Shown here: positions 8,910-17,307 of the stretch, one piece after another | Layout of the letters: every line of letters starts with the position of its first letter | Position numbering within the stretch: position 1 is the stretch's first letter | DNA from: Fibrobacterota bacterium | Lineage (GTDB): Bacteria; Fibrobacterota; Fibrobacteria; UBA11236 | Direction: 5' to 3' | Length of the DNA stretch: 64,000 bases | NCBI GenBank assembly: GCA_019509785.1 | Contig: JAEKLQ010000034.1 | Location: forward strand, 1-64,000 | The notes under the pieces: model-generated | What the model was told of the DNA's origin: nothing | The model's input: only the letters and a program-made list of their open reading frames with translations | Databases searched by the model: none | Made by a program: the position numbers and the translations under genes

Positions 8910-9467
8910 ATGAGGGGATTGGTTTCCGCGTTATTCATGACGACCGCGATGACGGCGGTTTTCGCCGGTCCGAACGATTCGAACTGGGTGCAGATGCTGA
9001 GGAAGGGGGATACCAAGCTCAGCGATTGGACCGCGAAGATCCAGGGGCGCGCCGTGGGGGAGAATCCATATAACTCCTTCAGCTATGCCGAGACTTCCGA
9101 TGGACAGCCCAGGCTCCTCGTCACCGATACGGTGACCTATAACAGCGGTAGCTACGGCTACGGCCACCTTTTCTACAAGACGCTGTATTCGGATTACATC
9201 GCGCGGGTGCAGTACCATTTTCCGACCAAGCAATCTTTCGCGAGCGCGAGCGGCACGTGGACCATCCAGAACAACGGCTTGATGCTGCATTGCCAATCCG
9301 CCGCCTCCATGACGCAAGGTCAAGACTACCCCCAATCCCTAGAAACCCAGTTGCTGGGGTACTGGAGCCAAGGCTGGGCTACGATTCCGTTACCACGACG
9401 GCCAAGGGCGCCAACTCGACCAACGCCGATTGGCCGGGCAAGGACATCTGGGAATTCACCATGGTGA
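8910..9467 (+). CDS. DUF1080-like secreted protein, 5' part before frameshift
   Basis: The frame starts at ATG 8910, after GAGGGG (about 8898-8903), with a signal peptide (MRGLVSALFMTTAMTAVFAG). Up to about residue 150 it reads like a DUF1080 (3-keto-disaccharide hydrolase-like, concanavalin-type fold) protein: SDWTAKIQGRAVGENPYNSF, then NNGLMLHCQSAASMTQ and SLETQLLG. After about 9359 the frame becomes Arg/Pro-rich nonsense and stops at 9467, while the homologous continuation is found in another frame. Together the two parts span 1,085 bases, one short of a whole number of codons. Family assignment is moderate; the substrate is unknown. Confidence 0.6.
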   Translation: MRGLVSALFMTTAMTAVFAGPNDSNWVQMLRKGDTKLSDWTAKIQGRAVGENPYNSFSYAETSDGQPRLLVTDTVTYNSGSYGYGHLFYKTLYSDYIARVQYHFPTKQSFASASGTWTIQNNGLMLHCQSAASMTQGQDYPQSLETQLLGYWSQGWATIPLPRRPRAPTRPTPIGRARTSGNSPW

Positions 9468-9994
9468 AAGTCCTCGATTCGACATCCGTAACCATTTGGA
9501 ACCGCAATAAGGAATCGGACCCATGGGATTCGGTGATGTACTATACCAGCCCGCGGAAAGGCCAGGTGAGTTCTACCAGCAGCACGGGCACTACCACGGC
9601 GCTCGGTTCAGGATACATCTCCATCCAGATGGAAGGGACCAGCACCGAGTTCGCCAAGATCGAGGTCCTGAATCTGGTCGGCTGCATGACCAAGGGGGAC
9701 ACCGCTTACCGCGCCTATTTCGTGAAGAACGATGCGCAGGCATGCTCCGGGGTAACCAACCTCGCCTCATTGCAATCCAAGGCCGGCGACATCTTCACCT
9801 TGCATGGGAATCTTATCCAGGCCACCGCCGAAATCCTCCAAGTGGATGCCTTCGACGTGAAGGGCGTCCAGGTTTCCTCATGGCGCGGCGCGGGCCGTAC
9901 CTCCATGGACATCGGGGCCCTGCGTCCGGGCCTTTACAACATGCGCGTGCAAACGCGGGGCGGAACGGCCCAAGCCGTATACGCCAAGTTGTGA
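9377..9994 (+). CDS. DUF1080-like secreted protein, 3' part after frameshift
   Basis: This is the continuation of the gene starting at 8910, in the -1 frame. It has no start of its own. From GYDSVTTTAKGANSTNADWP it covers the rest of the DUF1080-like domain, including FAKIEVLNLVGCMTKGD, a Cys-containing linker, and a C-terminal stretch (FDVKGVQVSSW ... GALRPGLYNMRV) that resembles FCB-type sorting or FlgD-like C-terminal domains. The exact shift point is between about 9357 and 9380. Whether this is a real pseudogene or a one-base assembly error cannot be told from this sequence. Confidence 0.6.
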   Translation, partial: GYDSVTTTAKGANSTNADWPGKDIWEFTMVKVLDSTSVTIWNRNKESDPWDSVMYYTSPRKGQVSSTSSTGTTTALGSGYISIQMEGTSTEFAKIEVLNLVGCMTKGDTAYRAYFVKNDAQACSGVTNLASLQSKAGDIFTLHGNLIQATAEILQVDAFDVKGVQVSSWRGAGRTSMDIGALRPGLYNMRVQTRGGTAQAVYAKL

Positions 9995-10020
9995 GGACCG
10001 TACCGGCCGGATAAAGGGGG

Positions 10021-10102
10021 CGGAGGGTGAGGGATTCGAACCCCCAAGCCTTGCGGGCGGCGGTTTTCAAGACCGCTGACTTACCAGTTAGCCTAACCCT
10101 CC
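10021..10102 (-). tRNA. tRNA-Ser (anticodon UGA)
   Basis: On the minus strand the acceptor arms GGAGGGT and ACCCTCC pair exactly. The anticodon arm GCGGT-CTTGAAA-ACCGC places TGA at positions 34-36. The T arm carries TTCGAAT in its loop. A 14-nt variable region with a GCC/GGC stem is the class II feature expected of serine tRNAs. The CCA end is not encoded. It lies convergent with the DUF1080-like gene. Confidence 0.92.
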
Positions 10103-10268
10103 GGAGTCGCTAAAACTAGCATAAGCCCAAAGGCGGCGCAACGCCGCCCCGCATATTTCCGCATCGCAATACTCCATGATTGGCCGGGACCGCGCGGCAT
10201 TCAGTAAGCCTCGAGTCCTGCGCTTATCCGTTTCCATCTTTTTGCGGAAACGCCCGATTCGTTTGGGA

Positions 10269-10274
10269 TATAAT
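10269..10274 (+). promoter_or_regulatory. -10 box for the Ig-repeat lipoprotein gene
   Basis: A perfect TATAAT lies 46 bp before the ATG at 10321. A -35-like TTGCGG (10242-10247) is 21 bp upstream, which is too far for a good promoter, so only the -10 is convincing. Confidence 0.5.
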
Positions 10275-10320
10275 GGTCGGGTCGGAAACCGGCCCTCCGG
10301 ATTCCGGAAGGAGTTGCGCG

Positions 10321-13116
10321 ATGCTTCGTTTTCCCCGCATACGGAATTTCATGGCCGTCCCCGCCGCTTTGCTCACGGCCTTGACCCTTATGGATTGCGA
10401 GCCAGGCAAGTCCCTGGATGCAGTAACCACGAATACCACGCCGCCGGAATCGGGCTTCGTCGCCAAGATCGAAGTGACTACGGCCCCGACCAGCGTGCTG
10501 CCGTCCGATACGGCTACGGTGGAAATGGCCTTCACCGACTCCGCCACGGGGAACCCGCTCAAAGGGGCCCGGCTCAATATAACCAGCACCCAGTTCATCA
10601 TCCTCGCGTCCTCGTCGGCGAGGACGTTCAGCTCCGATTCCCTGCCCGATGACGGCAAATTTTCTTTCCGCATCGTTTCGACCGCTACCGGCACCGGGAC
10701 CGTGAACGTGCGGGTGACATCGGGTACCAAGGTCCGCACCAAATCGATTACCGTGCTGGTGACCGAGAAGCCGGTAGCCCCGAAGATCGTGGAGACCTTG
10801 CCGAACAAGGTGGCTGTAAAGGAATCCACCTCCGTCTCCTTTACCGTGCTTGATTCGATCCAGGAAAAGCCTTTGGCCAATGCCGTGGTAACCGTCAGCA
10901 GCGTGCTTTACACGATCTTGGATCCGAAAGCCAATGACACGCTTTCGACCGACACGACCGGTAGCGACGGCAAGGCGGCTTTCCGCGTTTATACGGCGAC
11001 CAATGGGGGCGGGGCGGGGACTTTGACCGTGAAGGTGAAGACCGCGGCGGGCGTATCCCGCACCTTGACCTACACCTTGGCCACCTCGGAAGACTCGGTC
11101 CAGGATCGACCCCGTAAAATGGTCTTCACCGCCTTGCGCTCCAGCCTGCGCGCGGACGGGACCGATTCCACGCAACTGACCGTTCTGGTGAAGGACGACA
11201 ATAACAATCCCCTTCCGGGCGAGAAGATCCGGTTCACCGCCACCGGCGGCGTGGTCCGGGCCGAAGCGACCACGGACGAATGGGGGACGGCAGCTACCGT
11301 GCTACGCTCTGAGCGCGTCAACAAGACGGTGGTAGTAACCGCCACATTGGAAAAAACCGGCGCTACCGCGCAGCAAGAAGTGGCCTTCGACGGCATAAAC
11401 ATCGTCATCAACCCCGCCAAGCGCGTATTGATGACCAACAACCTGAACACCATCCTCTTCGAGTTGCGCGATGGTAGTAACGTGCCCATTTCCGGCGACT
11501 CCATGGAGATAGTCGCCAAGGGCGCGACGAACGGGTTCAATGGCGACGGCAAGGACTCCCTTCTGGTCGTCACCGATACCAAAGGGCAATACAAGGCGAA
11601 CATCATCAGCGATAAGGCCCAAACCATCGTGATCGTGGCCCGGGCCTTGGGATCCAAATCCGAAGACACGGTGTATTACACCAGCGATGTCATGTCGTTG
11701 TCCTCTTCCAAGGACGCCATAAATGGCGATGGCCTTGATCAGGCCACCATCACGGCGACCCTGAAACGCGGAGATAATTCGGCCATCCAAAACGCGCAGG
11801 TCAAATGGACCACGACCTTCGGAGATTTCAAATCGACCCCCTTCACCCAGACCGATGGAACCGGGAAAACCAGCATCGTGCTGCGGAGCCCGCGGGGTTC
11901 CGGTCTCGCGGTTATCAACGTGGAAGCCCAGGATCCCACCGGAAAGCTTTCGGCCAGCGGGAACATTACCGTAGCCGTGAAGGCATTGAAAGTGGCCCGC
12001 CTCACTATCCAGGTTTCGCCTGATAATATCCCGGTGAAGGTGGGGGAGACCCAACTTACCGCCACCGCTTACGATAGCGCGGGCAATTATATGACCGGCG
12101 TACTGGTCGGATTCCGGATGGTGAAGGGCGCGGGCGGAGGCGATGAAACCATATTGCCTCCCGTGGACTACACCAAATCGGGCCAAGCCCAATCCGTCTT
12201 CAAGGCCGGAGGGGTGATCAGCTTATACCGGGGGGTGAAACTCGCGGCCGTGGCCCTGGACATCAGCGGGACCGATACTATGGTCATCGCGTCCTCGGAT
12301 ACGGTGGGCCTGACGGTTTCGGGGCCGCCCAATCGGGTTAGCGTGGGCGTGAACATCCTGAAGGGCGAGAATCCCAACGATGGGACCTTCGCCTTGCCAA
12401 CGGCCGCAGTCGTAACCGACGTGAACGGCAATCTCGTGGCCGACGGGACCCCCGTCAATTTCAGCACCACCCCGATCGGGGCGTATTATACGGGCATCAG
12501 CTGGATCCCGGCCAACGATCCGCCCTATTACAGCCTTACGGATACCCTCTACTATTTCCTGCCGTGGACCGATTACAACAACAACGGCAAGCTGGACGCG
12601 GATGAAACGCCAAGCGCCTATAACTCCGCCCGACCGGCCCGAGGGGAAGATAGGGACGGCAACGGGATCATCCTCGCGAGCGAGTCCTTCGTTGACATCA
12701 ACCACAACGGGGTCTGGGATTCGGTGAACGCGGAACCGACCGTTCAGGTCCCGAAGAACGATACCACGGGCGGGCATTATTTCGTGGACTTCAACGGGAA
12801 CGGGATCCAGGATACCGCCGAGCCTTTCTTCGATGCCAACCATGACGGCATTTGCGAATGCTCCGGTAAGCGGAACGCCAACGGCGATCTTTACGAGTCG
12901 AACTTCTTCGGCAGCGCGGCCAATCACCCGTTCCCCGGGGAAGCCTCCGTGGGCATCCCGCGGCAGGTCGCGACCGCGTCAGGCAAGGCCGCCACGAAAA
13001 TCACCTACGTCCAATCGATGGCGCGGCTGGTCCGCGTAAGGATCACGGCGGAAGCCAACGGCGTAACCTCCACAGTGGACGTGGATCTGCCCATCGTTAA
13101 GGATGAAGGTAAGTGA
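10321..13116 (+). CDS. Large Ig-like-repeat surface protein, probable lipoprotein
   Basis: The 931-residue product starts at ATG 10321 after AAGGAG (10308-10313). The leader ends LLTALTLMDC; Asp before Cys makes the lipobox atypical. Residues from about 40 to 640 contain successive invasin/bacterial-Ig-like repeats (for example ADGTDSTQLTVLVKDDNN and INGDGLDQATITATLKRG). Near the C-terminus are several calcium-loop-like segments: DYNNNGKLDADE, DRDGNGI, DINHNGVWD, DFNGNGIQD and DANHDGICE. Such proteins usually act at the cell surface as stalks or adhesins. It is coupled to the next gene by a TGATG overlap, suggesting a paired role. Confidence 0.65.
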   Translation: MLRFPRIRNFMAVPAALLTALTLMDCEPGKSLDAVTTNTTPPESGFVAKIEVTTAPTSVLPSDTATVEMAFTDSATGNPLKGARLNITSTQFIILASSSARTFSSDSLPDDGKFSFRIVSTATGTGTVNVRVTSGTKVRTKSITVLVTEKPVAPKIVETLPNKVAVKESTSVSFTVLDSIQEKPLANAVVTVSSVLYTILDPKANDTLSTDTTGSDGKAAFRVYTATNGGGAGTLTVKVKTAAGVSRTLTYTLATSEDSVQDRPRKMVFTALRSSLRADGTDSTQLTVLVKDDNNNPLPGEKIRFTATGGVVRAEATTDEWGTAATVLRSERVNKTVVVTATLEKTGATAQQEVAFDGINIVINPAKRVLMTNNLNTILFELRDGSNVPISGDSMEIVAKGATNGFNGDGKDSLLVVTDTKGQYKANIISDKAQTIVIVARALGSKSEDTVYYTSDVMSLSSSKDAINGDGLDQATITATLKRGDNSAIQNAQVKWTTTFGDFKSTPFTQTDGTGKTSIVLRSPRGSGLAVINVEAQDPTGKLSASGNITVAVKALKVARLTIQVSPDNIPVKVGETQLTATAYDSAGNYMTGVLVGFRMVKGAGGGDETILPPVDYTKSGQAQSVFKAGGVISLYRGVKLAAVALDISGTDTMVIASSDTVGLTVSGPPNRVSVGVNILKGENPNDGTFALPTAAVVTDVNGNLVADGTPVNFSTTPIGAYYTGISWIPANDPPYYSLTDTLYYFLPWTDYNNNGKLDADETPSAYNSARPARGEDRDGNGIILASESFVDINHNGVWDSVNAEPTVQVPKNDTTGGHYFVDFNGNGIQDTAEPFFDANHDGICECSGKRNANGDLYESNFFGSAANHPFPGEASVGIPRQVATASGKAATKITYVQSMARLVRVRITAEANGVTSTVDVDLPIVKDEGK

Positions 13117-13934
13117 TGAAAGTCATGTGGTACCGCCGCGCCGCCGCTGTCCTATGCTTGCCCGCCCTGGCCGCGGCCTTCCCTCCGGGAGCGCCGATGT
13201 CCGAGTTCGGGCCCTCGCAGGTTTCCCTGTCCCTTTTTTTCGATCATAGCGGACAGGACTTGTTCGACGAGATGTACCCTTCGGTGATGAACACCACGGG
13301 AGTGAGCCTGGACTACGCTCCGTGGCCGTTCGTACAGGCAGGCATTTTCGGCGGCGCCACCGAATTCGACGTGGCCCTACCCGATAGCCGGCTCAGCGAT
13401 ACCTCGGCCCATTCCTTCAATACCGACTATTCCATTTCCGGCGGCGCGTCCCTCAAGTTGGCGACGCCCAGGGTCGCATCCGGGACGACGCGGTTGGTGG
13501 GGTTCGGCGCCGCGACCTACTACGATAACAAGGACAATCCCGGGAACGAAAAGCGCGGCCTGGTCTACGACGCCGGCGCTACCGTGCAATGCATGATCGC
13601 GAACCAGTTGAACCTGGTATTGGGCGGGGAATTCTATGCCGTCACGGGGGAGCAGACTTCCGCCCGCGGCGGGTCGACGGTGGATTTCACCACTTCCCAA
13701 CCCGATGGGATCGTCGATTTCGGCCGCGGCATCGTAGGGGTGGAATGGTTCTTCAAGGGCAAGAACCGGCCTTTCATCAGCGTGGCGTTCCGGCCCACGG
13801 GCAGCTTGGGCTGGCATGATCAATTGGGCCTGCGGGGCGGATCGATTTCGGTGGCCTTGGGGGCCATGGCCACCTTGGGTAAGAAGCTACCGGACGCCGG
13901 TGAAGAAGAACCCGGCATGGCGGACGAACCTTAA
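13116..13934 (+). CDS. Exported, barrel-like protein partnered with Ig-repeat protein
   Basis: The 272-residue product has a signal peptide (KVMWYRRAAAVLCLPALAAA) and a Gly-rich body of amphipathic strands (for example FVQAGIFGGATEFDVAL and LVLGGEFYAVTGEQTS), consistent with a small outer-membrane barrel. The ATG at 13116 overlaps the preceding stop (TGATG); a GTG at 13113 is also possible. Tight coupling to the Ig-repeat gene suggests that the two products are made together. No specific family is recognised. Confidence 0.55.
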   Translation: MKVMWYRRAAAVLCLPALAAAFPPGAPMSEFGPSQVSLSLFFDHSGQDLFDEMYPSVMNTTGVSLDYAPWPFVQAGIFGGATEFDVALPDSRLSDTSAHSFNTDYSISGGASLKLATPRVASGTTRLVGFGAATYYDNKDNPGNEKRGLVYDAGATVQCMIANQLNLVLGGEFYAVTGEQTSARGGSTVDFTTSQPDGIVDFGRGIVGVEWFFKGKNRPFISVAFRPTGSLGWHDQLGLRGGSISVALGAMATLGKKLPDAGEEEPGMADEP

Positions 13935-15031
13935 GTCCCCAACAGCCATTCCTCCACGACGTCCAAGAACAATTCCCCGTCGCGCTTCCCGCACTCGATC
14001 AACTCCTTCGAGTATTCCCCGTCGAAGAGAAGGTAACTGAGCAGTTCGGAGGAGATCCATCCGCCGAACAGGTAACGCAAGGTCTTGGGAAACCGCTTGC
14101 GGTACTTGGAGGCGATGAGGCTGAAGTCGAGCATGGGGCCTACCCGGCATAGATCGATGACGCGCACGTCGCGGCTGGTTTCGGGAATCTGGGTGGCCAG
14201 CAGGTTGATGCGGTTCATGAATTGGGAATCGATGTCCACCGCGTCCAAGAACATGGAATCCAGCATGGTCGCCGCGATGCGGCCCAAGGTGGGGGCCGCA
14301 TTGGTCTGCTGCTGGTAGGAATCCCCGCGCAAGCTGATGTTGATGATGCGTTCCGCCCCCATGCGGATGGCGGCATTGAGCGGGGTCATGTTGCGGAGGG
14401 ATCCGTCGCCGTAAAAATGGCCGTCGATGACGACGGGAGGGAAGATGAGCGGCACCGCGCAGGAGGCTAGGATATGCTCGGTGGTAAGCGAGGTCCGCAC
14501 GCCCCGCACCGTGGGCCTTTCCCATGAGGGGCAGGCTTCCCGCGTCTGGAAGAAGGTCACGTTCTTCATGTCGGTGTAATCGAAGCAGTTGAGCGCGAGC
14601 CCATGGTCCGGAAGCGTGCGCAATCTCTGCTGCACTTGGCCCATGTCCGTATTCTTCTTCAGGAAAGTGGCGAGCGGGGCGGTGCTGAGGACCGCGTTGA
14701 TGAGGCTGGTCTCCTGCCCGTGGTTGCGTTGGTGGCGCGAAGAACGCACCAGGCGCACCAGGTTACGCACCACCGCCTTAAGATCCGATTCGAAGATCTG
14801 GTCGGGGGAGAGCGTGGTCCAAAGGTGTGTGATGGCCTCGATGCCGGAAGCGTAATTGGGCGCCGATTGCATCAGCCGCACGGCGTTGATCGCGCCCGCG
14901 GAGACCCCTACGATGATTTCGATTTGGCCGTTGCGGCGGAATATGTCCTGCCATGCGCTCAGGATGCCCGCCTGATAGGCGCCGCGGGCCCCTCCGCCGC
15001 TCAGGATCAATGCCACCTTTTTCCTGGCCAT
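13931..15031 (-). CDS. Patatin-like phospholipase
   Basis: The 366-residue product has the complete patatin Ser-Asp dyad architecture: oxyanion loop SGGGARGAYQAG at residues 10-21, nucleophile elbow GVSAG (about residues 42-46) and DGS in HFYGDGSLRN (about 206). Bacterial patatins hydrolyse acyl chains of phospholipids. No signal peptide or barrel domain is seen, so it is probably cytosolic or peripheral. It lies 26 bp downstream of the transpeptidase gene on the same strand and ends in a 4-nt overlap with the convergent barrel gene. Confidence 0.88.
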   Translation of the reverse strand: MARKKVALILSGGGARGAYQAGILSAWQDIFRRNGQIEIIVGVSAGAINAVRLMQSAPNYASGIEAITHLWTTLSPDQIFESDLKAVVRNLVRLVRSSRHQRNHGQETSLINAVLSTAPLATFLKKNTDMGQVQQRLRTLPDHGLALNCFDYTDMKNVTFFQTREACPSWERPTVRGVRTSLTTEHILASCAVPLIFPPVVIDGHFYGDGSLRNMTPLNAAIRMGAERIINISLRGDSYQQQTNAAPTLGRIAATMLDSMFLDAVDIDSQFMNRINLLATQIPETSRDVRVIDLCRVGPMLDFSLIASKYRKRFPKTLRYLFGGWISSELLSYLLFDGEYSKELIECGKRDGELFLDVVEEWLLGT

Positions 15032-15057
15032 AGGTTGGGCCGGAGCCTTATCCCCGC

Positions 15058-16443
15058 CTAACCCGCGGTCGCCCGGATGGGCGCCGGGATTCCCGCCGCC
15101 ACGGGCGGATGCGCCTTGGCGGCGGCCCGCATGGCTTTTTCATGCGCCGAAACCCAATCCCGGATCAAGAGCGCGGCGAGGGCGCTGGCGTGGATGGGCG
15201 CGTTATCGAGGTGGACCAGCATGATGGAAAAGGCCAGGCCAACGTCCGGTTGATCCTTCAGCTTCGCGTAACCGATGAACCAGTCGAAACGGCCCGGCAT
15301 TTCCTCGCCGTCCAGGGAACCGGTCTTTCCCCCCGCTTCGACTTTTTCCATCTGGCTGGCCCTCAGGTTCTGCCGGAAGCCTTTGCGCGCGGTCCCGATC
15401 CGCACCGTCGCGCGCATGAGCTCTTGCAATTCGGGAAGATTGGCGGGGGAGATGAACGATTCCCCGCGACCGGGATCGAGGGCGATCTCGGAAGCCTTGG
15501 TGAGGTCGCGCAGGCGATGAACGAATAAGCATGGGCGAAGCCGGCCGTCGTCCCCGGCGCCCCGGGCGATCTGGAGGGCATGCCAAGGCGAGATGGTGGT
15601 TTTGGCGGTGAAGCCGCAGGCGGCTTCGGCGAGGGAAAATCCCGTGTCGGGAATTTCGATGTGGCTGGTGGCGACCGCTGCGGGCTGCATGGGTTGATTG
15701 AATCCCATCCGGGCGGCCGTGGCGCGCAGAAGGGTCGATCCCACCGACATGCCCAATACCCCGAAAGCGGGGTTCACCGATCGGGAGAAGGCTTCTTCCA
15801 GGGATATGCGCGGGACGTGCTTAAACCCTTCGTATTTGAGCTGTCGCTTATACAAGGTATGGGCGCGACCGATCAGGGGGATGCTGTCCGTGACTTCCTT
15901 GGCTTTGCACTCCAGGGCGGCGGTGGCCGTGAGGATCTTGATCAGGGAGGCGGCGGGGAAGCCGCCGCCGAAGGCCAGTCGCGGTCCGCCCGATTGGATG
16001 GTATCGTCCCGCTCGCCCAGGGCCAATACGTGCCCGCTGCGGAGATCGGAAATGAGGATAACGCCCGTCTCGGGTTTATAGCGCTCCAGATACAGGTTCA
16101 CGCGCGCGTTGAGCAGCGAATCGGCATCGTACTCGGCGACCACCACGTCGCCCTTGTAGCTGAAAGTATCCGGCCGGGGATAGTTGCGCATGGGCGCGAG
16201 CCATTCGGGAGGCGCATTCGCGGGCGCCATGGTCGGGGCCAGGGCAGGCGCGGTACCGCCGCGGACTTCGGGGGTTTTGCCGCCGGCGAAAGCGCCCAGC
16301 GATATCGGGGGGGGATTTTTGGCGTGGACGTTTTGGCCCGCCCGCGCCGCGCGGGCCGCCGGATCGGAAAACAGGGCGCCGGCATAGCGCTTGGCCCCGA
16401 GGATGGCCGCCAGGGCCAAGGCCGCGAAAGCGGCGCCGCGCAT
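15058..16443 (-). CDS. Penicillin-binding transpeptidase-domain protein
   Basis: The 461-residue product has a hydrophobic N-terminal segment, a Pro/Ala-rich linker and a transpeptidase fold with SLIK (motif 1), SVN (motif 2) and KTGS (motif 3). It is shorter than PBP2/FtsI proteins and lacks their large dimerisation domain, so it may be a stand-alone DD-transpeptidase or a beta-lactamase-like enzyme in the periplasm. The frame stays open upstream of ATG 16443 to about 16530 with a basic stretch (LKLQRYDFGGRNSRIISRF) preceded by GGAGGT (16539-16534). The true start may therefore be a rare codon such as CTG. Confidence 0.8.
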   Translation of the reverse strand: MRGAAFAALALAAILGAKRYAGALFSDPAARAARAGQNVHAKNPPPISLGAFAGGKTPEVRGGTAPALAPTMAPANAPPEWLAPMRNYPRPDTFSYKGDVVVAEYDADSLLNARVNLYLERYKPETGVILISDLRSGHVLALGERDDTIQSGGPRLAFGGGFPAASLIKILTATAALECKAKEVTDSIPLIGRAHTLYKRQLKYEGFKHVPRISLEEAFSRSVNPAFGVLGMSVGSTLLRATAARMGFNQPMQPAAVATSHIEIPDTGFSLAEAACGFTAKTTISPWHALQIARGAGDDGRLRPCLFVHRLRDLTKASEIALDPGRGESFISPANLPELQELMRATVRIGTARKGFRQNLRASQMEKVEAGGKTGSLDGEEMPGRFDWFIGYAKLKDQPDVGLAFSIMLVHLDNAPIHASALAALLIRDWVSAHEKAMRAAAKAHPPVAAGIPAPIRATAG

Positions 16444-16582
16444 CCAGGCGCGGGCCTGGCGATTGCCATAACCGAACCGCGAAATGATGCGCGAATTACG
16501 TCCGCCAAAATCGTAGCGTTGCAGTTTCAGGCGACCTCCGGAACCCGTTTACGAATGCGAGAAAGGGTGGTATCAGTGTATG

Positions 16583-16602
16583 ATTTTTCCCGCGGGAAAA
16601 AT
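16583..16602. promoter_or_regulatory. 20-bp perfect palindrome, candidate operator
   Basis: ATTTTTCCCG is followed directly by its reverse complement CGGGAAAAAT. It lies in the 224-bp gap between orn and the transpeptidase gene. It covers the -35 region of a possible minus-strand -10, TACACT (16580-16575). No T-tract follows in terminator fashion, so an operator is more likely than a terminator. Confidence 0.5.
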
Positions 16603-16667
16603 AGGAAAAAAGCCACCCCGGCCCGCGAGAGCGCCCCGGCGCTTCCCTGCATGCGCGCCTTGGCGCT

Positions 16668-17231
16668 TCAGGCGGCCGAAACGGGCGGCGGCAAGAAAAC
16701 CTGGCTACGATAATACCGCAATTCTTCCACCGACTCGCGGATATCGGCCAGGGCCAGATGGGTTTCCTTTTTCTTGATGGGGGGCAGGGAAGGATACCAG
16801 CGAAGGGTCAATTCCTTAACCGTGCTTACGTCTATGAGACGGTAATGGAGGAAGCGATCCAGTTCCGGCATGAGGCGGCTGATGAAGCGGCGATCTTGGC
16901 AGACCGAATTGCCGCATAGGGGGGAGGAGCGCGGCGGGCACCAAGGCGCGAGAAAATCAAGGGTAAGCCGCTCGGCCGTCGCCACCGTCTCTTGCGAGGC
17001 GCGCACGCGATCGAGCAGGCCCGATTGCCCGTGATGGGTCTTGTTCCAATCGTCCATAGCGGCCAGCGCCTCTTCGGGCTGGCGGATGGCCAGGTTGGGC
17101 CCTTCGGCGAGGATGTTGAGTTCCCCGTCGGTGACCAGGCTGGCGATCTCCAGGATCTGGTCCTTTTGCGGATCGAGGCCCGTCATTTCCATATCGATCC
17201 AGACCAGGTTCTTCGCTTGCCCGTTTTCCAC
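16668..17231 (-). CDS. orn: Oligoribonuclease
   Basis: The 187-residue product is a DEDDh 3'-5' exonuclease. [11 protein letters not shown] carries the first Asp and Glu, NSVCQDRRF supplies the central Asp and [18 protein letters not shown] the His and last Asp. Orn degrades 2-5 nt RNA fragments and pGpG, and is essential in many Gram-negative bacteria. The start codon is GTG at 17231. Length is normal for the family. The gene is divergent from fabF. Confidence 0.96.
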   Translation of the reverse strand: MENGQAKNLVWIDMEMTGLDPQKDQILEIASLVTDGELNILAEGPNLAIRQPEEALAAMDDWNKTHHGQSGLLDRVRASQETVATAERLTLDFLAPWCPPRSSPLCGNSVCQDRRFISRLMPELDRFLHYRLIDVSTVKELTLRWYPSLPPIKKKETHLALADIRESVEELRYYRSQVFLPPPVSAA

Positions 17232-17307
17232 TTCCCGCCCCTTTTCTTATCTTTGAGCCGCTCCGGACTACGCAATGATGCGCCCGGGCCAATCTCGGGC
17301 AGGAAAA

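Noticed and set aside
15580-16713. A 377-codon plus-strand frame opposite the transpeptidase gene
   Set aside because: Shadow composition; the minus-strand frame carries the SxxK, SxN and KTG motifs.
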